DNA of 64,000 bases, from contig NZ_FMTL01000001.1 in NCBI RefSeq assembly GCF_900099645.1, positions 1,426,001-1,490,000 of the forward strand, in the 5' to 3' direction. The stretch's first letter is position 1; each line of letters begins with the position of its first letter. Shown one piece after another: positions 56,852 to 64,000 of this stretch. The DNA comes from Pseudomonas peli (GTDB taxonomy: Bacteria; Pseudomonadota; Gammaproteobacteria; Pseudomonadales; Pseudomonadaceae). Made by a program: the position numbers and the translations under genes. The notes below the pieces were generated by a model. It did no database searches. It saw nothing but the letters and a program-made list of their open reading frames with translations, and was not told the DNA's origin.

Positions 56852-58180
56852 TTACGCCTTACAGGGCGTGGGTTGCTCGGCAACAAAGCGCTTGGCGATA
56901 AAACCGTACAGCAGATAACCCAACGCCAGCACCAGCATCGCGCCGAACACCGCATCCTTGCCCGAGGCATACAGGGCGTAGAAGCAATAAACCATCGCCA
57001 CCATCAGCACCATCACGTTGCGGGTATAGATCGCCGCGCTGACGCGGGCCTTGTACATGATCACCAACAACCCGGAGAGCGCCGTGATATAAGGGATCAG
57101 GTTGGTGACGGCCGCCAGATTGACCAACTTGCTGAACTGCGCGCTGGCGTTCGGCGAGATAGTCGAAAGCGCCAACAGGGTTTGCAACACCCCGCACACG
57201 ATCATGCCGATCACCGGTGCATTGGCCGCCGTCACCTTGCCGAACAGTTTGAGGAACATGCCCTGATCCGCCGTGACCTTGGCCGTTTGCGCCAAAGTGA
57301 ACTGCCAACCCAGCAGCGAGCCGATACAGGCCATGACAGCCAAGCCCATGATGATGTTGCAGATAAAGGGGTTGAACATCTGCGCATAGACATAGGCAAA
57401 TGGCGCGCTGGAGTTGGCCAGTTCGGCATTCGGTACGATGCCCTGAATCACCGTGGTCGACAGCACATACACTACGGCTGCGCCGAGGGTGCCGAACAGG
57501 CAGGCCAGCGGCACATTGCGCTCTGGATTTTCCACCGCATCGGAGTTCTGCGCCGCCGACTCCATGCCGAGGAAGGCCCACAGAGTCAGCGGAATACTCT
57601 GCGCAATCGCGTCGCTGATCTTCAGGCTGTGCGGGTTCCAGGCATCCTTCAACACCGCAGGGTCAAACCAGAACCAGCCGATCAGGCTGAGCCCCGCCAC
57701 CGGGATGATCACGCCCCAGACAGTGATCGCGCCAATTCTGCCGGTGATACGCGGGCCGCCGAAGTTGGCCACTGTGGTCAGCCAGATCAGCCCGACCGTG
57801 CCGACAAACAGCGGAATCGCGCCACTGCCCAGCCAGGGGAAGAACGGTGTGAGATAACCCACTGCAGAAATACCGATGGCCACGTTGCCGATGGCCAGCG
57901 AAAGGAAATACAGAAACGAACAGAGGAAGAACGCCGACTTGCCGTGCGCCTCCTCGGTATAGGCCGACATACCGCCCGAGCGGTGGCAGTAGATGCCGCA
58001 CTGGGCGAAACAGTAGGCAATGGCCATGGAGCCGACTGCCGTGATGATCCACGACAGCAACGAAACCGCGCCCAACTGGGCCATGCTCGACGGCAACATG
58101 ATGATGCCGGAGCCCATCATATTGACCGACACCAGGGTGGTGAGCCCCACCAGGCTCATCTTCTTGCTTGACTCAGCCAT
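56852..58180 (-). CDS. potE: PotE-type ornithine/putrescine antiporter
   Basis: A 442-residue APC-superfamily transporter with about 12 helices. It closely resembles E. coli PotE as I recall it: NMMGSGIIMLPSSMAQLG at the first unwound helix, TVANFGGPRITG, ITVWGVIIPVAGLSLIGWFW, TLWAFLGMESA with the substrate-binding Glu, NPERNVPLACLFGTLGAA and CGSLLGWQFT. It exchanges external amino acid for the decarboxylation product. It lies 73 bases after the broken decarboxylase and overlaps the region of the binding-protein start. Lysine/cadaverine or arginine/agmatine exchange cannot be excluded. Confidence 0.9.
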   Translation of the reverse strand: MAESSKKMSLVGLTTLVSVNMMGSGIIMLPSSMAQLGAVSLLSWIITAVGSMAIAYCFAQCGIYCHRSGGMSAYTEEAHGKSAFFLCSFLYFLSLAIGNVAIGISAVGYLTPFFPWLGSGAIPLFVGTVGLIWLTTVANFGGPRITGRIGAITVWGVIIPVAGLSLIGWFWFDPAVLKDAWNPHSLKISDAIAQSIPLTLWAFLGMESAAQNSDAVENPERNVPLACLFGTLGAAVVYVLSTTVIQGIVPNAELANSSAPFAYVYAQMFNPFICNIIMGLAVMACIGSLLGWQFTLAQTAKVTADQGMFLKLFGKVTAANAPVIGMIVCGVLQTLLALSTISPNASAQFSKLVNLAAVTNLIPYITALSGLLVIMYKARVSAAIYTRNVMVLMVAMVYCFYALYASGKDAVFGAMLVLALGYLLYGFIAKRFVAEQPTPCKA

Positions 58181-58253
58181 CGACCTCTCCTTGTTCTTTG
58201 CGTGGCACTGGCGCGGCCAGCAGCCAAGGCTGCTGGCCGGGAGTGGCTAAGCG

Positions 58254-60570
58254 TTACTGTTTGACCACATAGACCTTGTACGTCAGCCCACCCTGGCCAT
58301 CGCGCTCAATCTCGACGCCATGGTTGTCGTGTTCGAAACCGGGGAAATGGCTATCGAACAGCTCCATCGCCAGCAGGTAATCGATGATCGCCTGCTTGTC
58401 CGCGCCAGCCTTTTCGCCCGGCATCATCAGCGGGATGCCCGGTGGATAAGGCACGACTTGCACGGCTACGGTGCGGTCCAGCATGTCACGCACGGAGATC
58501 TGCTCAATCTGGCCTTTCACCAGCTTGGCAAACGTCGCCCGCGGTGATGACACCACATCCGGCAACAGGCTGAAGGCGGCGTCCATGTTGTGCAGCAGCT
58601 TGGAGGCGAGCATGTCCTGGTGCATGGCGTCGGCCAGGTCCTTGAGGCCCATGCCGGCGTAACGCTCGCCATGGCTGGCGACCAGCTCAGGCATCACCAA
58701 TTCCAGCGAGGCGTTGCTGTCGTAGTGCTTCTTGAACTCCATCAGCCCGGCGACCAGCGAACCCCACTTGCCCTTGGTTACGCCCAGGCTGAACAGCAGC
58801 AGAATCGAATACGGCTCGGTCTTTTCCACCACGATGCCGCGGCTGGAAAGGAACGATGACACCAGCGGCGCCGGAATGCCGCTGGCCTCCATCTGCCCTT
58901 CCAGGGTCTGCCCTGGGGTCAGCACGGTGACCTTGATCGGGTCGAGCATGCAGTAATCACGGCCCAGGTCACCAAAGCCATGCCAGCTAGCGCTCGGCTG
59001 AAGCACCCAGGCATCGCCCTGGCGTAATGTCTGCGGGTCGAGGTCGGCAAAGGGCACGCCGTTGACCTCATCCGGTTGCCACACGCCAAACCACCAATCC
59101 TGCGGCTTGCGCTTACGCACCTCATTACCCAGACGCACCATGGCCTGGCGGAAGGCGATGGCTTCGCCGATGGACTCATCGGTGAGGTACTCGCCGGCAT
59201 CATCCATCATCTTCGCCGACACATCGGTGGAGGCAATGATGCTGTATTGCGGCGACGTCGAGGTGTGCATCATGAAGGCTTCATTGAACAGCGCCGGCTT
59301 GACCGGCACCTTGCCCGAGCGGATATGGATCATCGAGGCCTGCGACAGCGCCGCCAGCAGTTTGTGGGTCGAGTGGGTAACGGTCACCGTGGCGTCATCG
59401 GCATGCCGTTCGCCACGGTGCATGCCGTAGCGGCCTTCATACAGCGGATTGAAGCGCGCGTAGGCATACCAGGCTTCGTCGTAGTGAATCCGGTCGACGC
59501 TCTGGCTCAGTTCGCGGGTGGTGGTCTGCACGTTGTAGCAAAGGCCGTCGTAGGTCGAGTTGGTCAGCACCGCCAGTACTGGACGGGCCTGTTTGTCGGT
59601 CATCAGCGGACTTTCGGCGATTTTCTGCGCCACCGCCTCGGGCGTCAGCTCGCTGCGTGGCACCGGGCCGATCAGCCCGCGTGCGTTACGCCGTGGCCGC
59701 AGGTACAGCGGCACAGCGGCACAGCGGCACAGCGCCGGACATATTCAGCGCGTAATTCAGCGATTTGTGGCAATTGCGGTCGACCAGCACCGCGTCGCCA
59801 TCGGTTACCGCCGAGTGCAGGACGATCTCGTTGCTGGCTGAACTGCCGCCGACCGAGAAGAAGGTGTAATCGGCGCCAAACACCCGCGCGGCATTCTTTT
59901 CCGCCTCAGCAATAGGCCCGGAGTGATCATTCAGCGAGCCCAGCTCACCCACCGACACGCTGAGGTCGGAGCGCAGCATCTGCTCGCCGTAGAAGTCGAG
60001 AAAACTGCGACCCACTGCGGTCTTCATAAAGGCAGTGCCGCCGGTATGCCCAGGGGTGTGCCAGGAGTATTCGTGGGTGTCAGCGAAGTTCACCAGGGCG
60101 CCAAAAAATGGCGGCAGGATGCTGTCCAAATAACGCCGAGCAGCGGCTTCAATGCGTCCGGCGACAAACGCCGGGCTGTCTTCCGGCTGCCAGATAAACC
60201 CATCGATATTTTCAACAAACTCCAGCGGCACCCGGCTCTGATGCGCCTGGCTCATGCCGAGCATGATCGGCAGCTGTGCGGTGCGCTGGCGGATCAGCTG
60301 AATCAGGTGCAGCGCTAACGGCAGATTTTCCTCACACAAACCCCAGCCGAGGATGACGCAGCAATAGGCTGGGTCGGCGCGAAAGGCGATTTCCGCGTCA
60401 TCCAGCGAGCTGACTCGCTCAACCTCCAGGCCATGTTGCTGCAAGGCCCGACCCACCTCCTCGGCGCTGCGCAGAACGATGCTGTCCGGGTGCTCCAGGG
60501 TGTTGACCACAATCAGCACCGGGTAACGCTGAGCGAGGGATGCCGGCAACGGCACTTTGGCGTGACTCAT
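58254..60570 (-). pseudogene. Orn/Lys/Arg decarboxylase, frame broken by an 8-bp repeat expansion
   Basis: PLP-dependent decarboxylase of fold type I. The ATG at 60570 (MSHAKVPLPASLAQRYP) has AAGGAG 6 bases upstream. The wing domain (about 1-130) and the beginning of the core (SVGGSSASNEIV, DRNCHKSLNYALNMSG) are in one frame. The rest, with PLP-Lys in THSTHKLLAAL, DEAWYAYARF and the C-terminal PYPPGIPLMMPGE, is in another. The break is at three exact copies of an 8-mer (59705-59728). With one copy the frame joins as SGAVPLYLRPRRNA and gives a 766-residue protein. As sequenced the first product ends at 59686 without the PLP Lys, so no active enzyme is expected. It lies 38 bases after the intact paralogue. 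Confidence 0.88.
59705..59728 (-). repeat. 8-bp tandem repeat, 3 copies (ACAGCGGC on the plus strand)
   Basis: Three exact copies at 59705-59712, 59713-59720 and 59721-59728, followed by a one-mismatch copy ACAGCGCC. One copy keeps the decarboxylase frame; three add 16 bases and break it. Four copies would add 24 bases and restore the frame with 8 extra residues. Confidence 0.95.
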
Positions 60571-60608
60571 GATGAACTCCTTGTAATAGACCTGATGGGT
60601 GCCAGCCC

Positions 60609-62915
60609 TTAGCGCTTGAGGCACCAGAAGTGGTAGCCGCCGTCCTGATGCACGGCGCCCTCTACCTCTTTCTCGAAACCGGGGAAGTGGTTGCCCCAAT
60701 CCTGCAGGGCCTGGATGTAACGAATCCACGGGCCATCCAGCGGCCCGAGGTTCTCGCCGGGCATGACAATCGGGATGCCTGGTGGATACGGCATGATGCC
60801 AACCCCGGTAACCCGCCCTGCTGCCTGCTGCAGCGGCAACAGCTCGACCTCGCCGGCTTGCAGCGCCTGGAACGCGGCACGTGGCGTTGTTTCGATCAAC
60901 GGCAAATTGCCGAAGGCTTCGGCCTGCAGGGCGTCCATGCGGCTGCTGCGCATGTACTCGAACATCTCGCTGCTGAGGTCACGCAGGCCCATGCCGCAGT
61001 AGCGCTCAGGCGCCTGGGCGACCAGATCAGGTAACACCCGTTCCAGCGCCACATTGCCGTCGTAGTGGCGCTTGAAGGCCAGCAGCACATTGATCAGCGT
61101 GCCCCACTTGCCCTTGGTTACGCCGATGCTGAACAGGCAAAGCACCATAAAATCGGTGATTCGCGACGGCACAATGTTGTTGCGGTAGAGAAAGGCACCG
61201 AGGATTGGCGCGGGGATGCCCTCCGCCAACAGCTGGCCGTCGGCACCCATGCCCGGCACCATGATGCCGACCTTGATCGGGTCGAGCATGCACCAGCCTT
61301 TTTCCAGGCCAGTGAAACCATGCCATTCGGCGCCTGGCTCCAGCTCCCAGCAGGCGGGATCGCTGGTCAGTTGCTCGACAGCGGCGTCAGCAAAATCAAC
61401 CGTCTTGCCGGTTTTGCTATCGCAGACCTGCGGCGCGTTCCACGGCTGGAAGAACCAGTCGCCGCGGCTGGCGAACTCGCGGTGGGTACGCGCCAGCGCC
61501 TGGCGGAAATCCACCGCCTCGCGCAGCGAATCCTGGGTCAGGCTATAGCCGCCGTTGCCATCCATCATCGCCGCGCCCACCTCGTTGGAGGCAAACAGCG
61601 CGTACAACGGCGAGGTACTGGCCTGAATCACGAAAGATTCATTGAAGCGGCTGTGCTCGACCGGGTTGCGGCCGTTGCGGATATGGATAAACGAGGACTG
61701 CGACAGCGCCGCCAGCAACTTGTGGGTCGAGTGGGTGGCAAACACCGTAGGGCCATCGGCCGGGTGGCTGGCGGGGTCGCCACGCATGGCGTAACGCCCC
61801 TGGTACAGCGGATTGAAGCGCGCGTAGCCGTACCAGGCCTCATCGAAGTGAATGCGCTCACTGCTCTGCGCCAGCATGCCCTCGGCGCGTTCGGCGTGCA
61901 GGCACATACCGTCATAGGTGCAATTGGTGACCACGGCATACACGGGCTTGCTGCCCTTGGCCTGGGCGCGCAGCGGGTGGTTGGCGATGGCGGCCTGGAT
62001 GCGCTGCGCATCGAACTGCGCGGGCAGCAGTGGGCCGATAATCCCGTAGCGGTTGCGTGTCGGCGTCATATACAGCGGCAGGCCGCCAGTCAGCACCAGG
62101 CCCTGCTCGATGGATTTGTGGCAATTACGGTCGCACAGGGCGAACTGGTTTTCACCGACACAGGCCATAAAGATCGCCCGGTTGGAACCCGAGGTACCGT
62201 TAAGTACCGAGTAGCTGGCGTGGGCGCCAAAGATCCGCGCCACATAGGCTTCGGAGTCTGCCACCGGGCCGCTGTGATCGAGCACTGAACCAAGGCTGCC
62301 GCGCTCGATACCGCTGTCGGTGCGAAACAGGTTTTCCCCGAAGAAATCGAAGAATACCCGGCCCACCGGCGACTTGGTAAAGGCAATCCCGCCCTGATGC
62401 CCCGGCGCAGCCCAGGAGTGCTCATCTTTCATGGTGTAGCGCAGCAGTGCATCGGTAAACGGCGGCAGCAGGTGCTCAAGGTAGCGGTTGATCGCGGCAA
62501 TCACCCGACCGACGACAAAGGGCGCCGTGTCTTCGAGCATCCAAACGAACTCGTCGGCCAGCCCCATGGCCTCCACCGTGATGCTTTTCTTGGCATTACG
62601 GTCGGCCATCAGAAATACCGGAACGTTTTCGTTGCGCTGGCGAATGCTACGCAGCAACTCCAGTGCCTGGGCATGGGAGCTGTCGTCATTCTTGCCCAGG
62701 GTCCAATCGACGCAGATGCAATGCAGCGCCGCATCGGACATCACCGCCGCCAACCCATCCTCGTAGGAAGTGGCCTTGATCAGCTCGGCATTGCGGCTGG
62801 CAAACTCGTCGACCAGCTCGTTGAGCACGCGCCCACGCATGCTAGTGGGGCTGCCGAGGTCATCGTCGACCATCAGCACGCGCATTTTCAGGGGTTTGTT
62901 GGTTCGTCCAATCAT
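60609..62915 (-). CDS. Orn/Lys/Arg decarboxylase with receiver-like wing domain
   Basis: A 768-residue PLP-dependent basic amino acid decarboxylase (E. coli CadA/AdiA/SpeF family, usually 710-760). The N-terminal wing (about 1-145) looks like a response-regulator receiver: LMVDDDLGSP and CVDWTLGKNDDS. The core has VLNGTSGSNRAIF, DRNCHKSIEQ, HFDEAWYGYARF and PLP-Lys in ATHSTHKLLAAL; the C-terminal domain has MPYPPGIPIVMPGE. GGAGG stands 7 bases before the ATG at 62915. It heads the operon decarboxylase-decarboxylase-antiporter-binding protein. Substrate specificity is not certain; the PotE-like antiporter favours ornithine. These systems usually consume protons and give acid resistance. Confidence 0.9.
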   Translation of the reverse strand: MIGRTNKPLKMRVLMVDDDLGSPTSMRGRVLNELVDEFASRNAELIKATSYEDGLAAVMSDAALHCICVDWTLGKNDDSSHAQALELLRSIRQRNENVPVFLMADRNAKKSITVEAMGLADEFVWMLEDTAPFVVGRVIAAINRYLEHLLPPFTDALLRYTMKDEHSWAAPGHQGGIAFTKSPVGRVFFDFFGENLFRTDSGIERGSLGSVLDHSGPVADSEAYVARIFGAHASYSVLNGTSGSNRAIFMACVGENQFALCDRNCHKSIEQGLVLTGGLPLYMTPTRNRYGIIGPLLPAQFDAQRIQAAIANHPLRAQAKGSKPVYAVVTNCTYDGMCLHAERAEGMLAQSSERIHFDEAWYGYARFNPLYQGRYAMRGDPASHPADGPTVFATHSTHKLLAALSQSSFIHIRNGRNPVEHSRFNESFVIQASTSPLYALFASNEVGAAMMDGNGGYSLTQDSLREAVDFRQALARTHREFASRGDWFFQPWNAPQVCDSKTGKTVDFADAAVEQLTSDPACWELEPGAEWHGFTGLEKGWCMLDPIKVGIMVPGMGADGQLLAEGIPAPILGAFLYRNNIVPSRITDFMVLCLFSIGVTKGKWGTLINVLLAFKRHYDGNVALERVLPDLVAQAPERYCGMGLRDLSSEMFEYMRSSRMDALQAEAFGNLPLIETTPRAAFQALQAGEVELLPLQQAAGRVTGVGIMPYPPGIPIVMPGENLGPLDGPWIRYIQALQDWGNHFPGFEKEVEGAVHQDGGYHFWCLKR

Positions 62916-63199
62916 CAACCTGCCTCCATCGTCCTTTTGCGCAAACGCAGTCGCACTGCCTATACCCTGACATCCATTAACCGTGCGGGGGTTAGTGCAT
63001 AGAAACCGGGGAATTGATGCATGCGCACTCAACGCACTATGCACCGAGCAGCGAAACATCTTGTGACATGGATCAACAGCCTAGTCAGCATCGCGGGCCG
63101 CGCAAACTTTCTGACCGAACAAACAGCTGAGTGCGACGAATAGCCGTGCTAGAGCGGCACAGTGCCATTACGAGCGATGGGCAAAGACGCAGAAACAAC
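62916..63199. other. Upstream region of the decarboxylase operon, no gene
   Basis: About 280 bases between the decarboxylase start and the gcvH terminator. No ORF of credible coding character is seen. On the minus strand a GGTATAGG sequence about 55-60 bases before the start could be a -10 box, and a short palindrome TTTGCGCAAA lies near 62937-62946. The operon promoter must be here. Confidence 0.4.
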
Positions 63200-63222
63200 A
63201 AAGCCCCGCGAGGCGGGGCTTT
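63200..63222 (-). terminator. Rho-independent terminator of gcvH
   Basis: A 10-base stem (AAAGCCCCGC with GCGGGGCTTT) and a 3-base loop. On the minus strand it is followed by GTTGTTTC; it lies 22 bases after the gcvH stop. Confidence 0.85.
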
Positions 63223-63244
63223 GTTTTGCAGCTAAGCGGGAGGC

Positions 63245-63634
63245 TTAGGCGTCGCTATCGGCTGTGGCCTTGTAAGCGGCCGCATCCAGCAGCTTGTCCA
63301 GCTCGCTGGCATCGCTCGGCTTGAGCTTGAAGAACCAGCTGCCGTACGGATCGCTGTTGACGCTTTCCGGGCTGTCGGCCAGTCCGTCATTGATCGCGAT
63401 GACTTCACCGGAAACGGGTGCATAGATGTCGGATGCGGCCTTGACCGATTCCACCACCCCGGCTTCCTGACCGGCATTCAGGCTCTTGCCGACTTCTGGC
63501 AGCTCGATGAATACCACATCACCCAGGGCTTCCTGCGCGTGATCGGAAATGCCTACGGTAACGCTGCCATCGGCTTCCAGGCGCGCCCACTCGTGGCTGG
63601 CGGCGTAACGCAGATCGGCGGGGATATTGCTCAT
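63245..63634 (-). CDS. gcvH: Glycine cleavage system H protein
   Basis: Lipoyl carrier of the glycine cleavage system, shuttling the aminomethyl group between the P, T and L proteins. The 129-residue protein has the lipoylation site Lys 65 in [14 protein letters not shown] and the usual fold ([22 protein letters not shown]-type turn). The ATG at 63634 has GAGGA 8 bases upstream; a longer reading adds unlike residues. It follows gcvT by 142 bases. No gcvP lies downstream; a terminator closes the unit. Confidence 0.95.
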   Translation of the reverse strand: MSNIPADLRYAASHEWARLEADGSVTVGISDHAQEALGDVVFIELPEVGKSLNAGQEAGVVESVKAASDIYAPVSGEVIAINDGLADSPESVNSDPYGSWFFKLKPSDASELDKLLDAAAYKATADSDA

Positions 63635-63652
63635 GTGTCGTTCCTCATCTGA

Positions 63653-63676
63653 CATGACGGCGACCACGCCGTCATG
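63653..63676. other. Hairpin between gcvT and gcvH
   Basis: A perfect 10-base inverted repeat CATGACGGCG/CGCCGTCATG with the 4-base loop ACCA, in the 142-base gap, ending 18 bases before the gcvH ATG. It could be an mRNA structure affecting gcvH translation or RNA processing, or a weak terminator. There is no T-run. Confidence 0.5.
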
Positions 63677-63776
63677 GAAATTTAGCAGGCCTTGGCCATA
63701 CCGAAAGAAAGTCTTTAAAAACCTAGCGAGCCGCTCCAACACGGGCGCTCTCGACCATCCATGGCTAACTCAAGGC

Positions 63777-64000
63777 TTAGATAAGCGCCTTGCCGTTACG
63801 CACAAAACTCGGCTTGACCACCCGCACCGGGTACCACTTGCCGCGAATCTCAACCTCGGCGCGCTCCTGAGTCGCCGCCGGCACGCGGGCCAGGGCGATG
63901 GATTTACCCAGGGTCGGCGAGAAGCTGCCGCTGGTAATCTCACCTTCGCCCACGCCCTCAACCCGCACCACCTGATGCGCACGCAGCACGCCGCGCTCTT
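63777..64000 (-). CDS. gcvT: Aminomethyltransferase GcvT, C-terminal part (5' end beyond the window)
   Basis: T protein of glycine cleavage, which passes the methylene group to tetrahydrofolate. The frame is open from base 64000 ([17 protein letters not shown]) to the stop at 63777, about 74 residues. The C-terminal barrel motif [20 protein letters not shown] and [16 protein letters not shown] match the GcvT C-terminus. The folate-binding and catalytic part lies outside the window. It is upstream of gcvH on the same strand. Confidence 0.92.
   Translation of the reverse strand, partial: ERGVLRAHQVVRVEGVGEGEITSGSFSPTLGKSIALARVPAATQERAEVEIRGKWYPVRVVKPSFVRNGKALI

Noticed and set aside
56873..58171. 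432-codon plus-strand frame opposite the PotE-type antiporter
   Set aside because: The product is His/Arg/Gln-rich low-complexity sequence typical of an antisense shadow of a membrane protein gene.
63653..63776. Possible glycine riboswitch upstream of gcvH
   Set aside because: Only one simple hairpin is seen and the gap is too short and too simple for the known glycine aptamer pair.

Overview
The window is chromosomal DNA from a Pseudomonas-type gammaproteobacterium. The coding regions look roughly 60% GC, and most of the gene order (aldehyde dehydrogenase/GMC oxidoreductase, coaD, ferredoxin, ggt, mutM, ilvD, folA, thyA, lgt, ptsP, rppH, ilvA, rpiA) matches, from memory, the PA0330-PA0367 stretch of P. 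aeruginosa. I see no rRNA, tRNA, CRISPR array, insertion sequence or prophage.

Layout. (1) 1-7600, minus strand: the start of a Pel exopolysaccharide operon, pelA-pelB-pelC-pelD; pelD runs off the left edge. It is preceded by a 330-base AT-rich leader with a FleQ-box-like palindrome. (2) 7931-12508: a TetR repressor divergent from an aldehyde dehydrogenase, a small Tat-signal protein and a GMC oxidoreductase, with an 18-base perfect palindrome inside the dehydrogenase promoter. (3) 12631-19489: housekeeping genes (coaD, ferredoxin, ggt, an acyltransferase, mutM, an HDOD protein, rlmI). (4) 19548-31406: a signalling island made of a PAS histidine kinase/LuxR-type regulator pair followed by a complete Che2-like chemotaxis cluster (mcp-cheY-STAS-cheA-cheW-mcp-cheW-cheR-cheD-cheB). 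(5) 31603-55852: ilvD, a YitT protein, folA, a diguanylate cyclase, a DUF2868/DUF3482 GTPase pair, thyA-lgt-TSUP, ptsP-rppH, a HAD phosphatase, ilvA, rpiA, an orphan GspE-type ATPase, two divergent L,D-transpeptidases and a QmcA/NfeD pair. (6) 55911-62915, minus strand: an amino-acid decarboxylation operon with two Orn/Lys/Arg decarboxylases, a PotE-type antiporter and a periplasmic binding protein. (7) 63245-64000: gcvH and the 3' end of gcvT.

The most striking feature is a set of three short exact tandem repeats, each sitting where a reading frame breaks or loses its expected stop. A duplicated 11-mer splits the PAS histidine kinase (20079-20100). Three copies of an 8-mer, where one would keep the frame, split the second decarboxylase (59705-59728). 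A (GC)5 run at the 3' end of the first cheW (26810-26819) removes a stop codon that would otherwise overlap the next start as ATGA. Removing 11, 16 and 2 bases respectively restores the expected protein each time. This is the signature of slipped-strand mutation: either reversible switching, recent loss of function, or sequence/assembly error.

Cyclic di-GMP links several genes: a diguanylate cyclase with an I-site (34891-36066), the Pel receptor PelD and the possible FleQ site. All functional statements come from reading the sequence and from recalled family knowledge; no database search was run.
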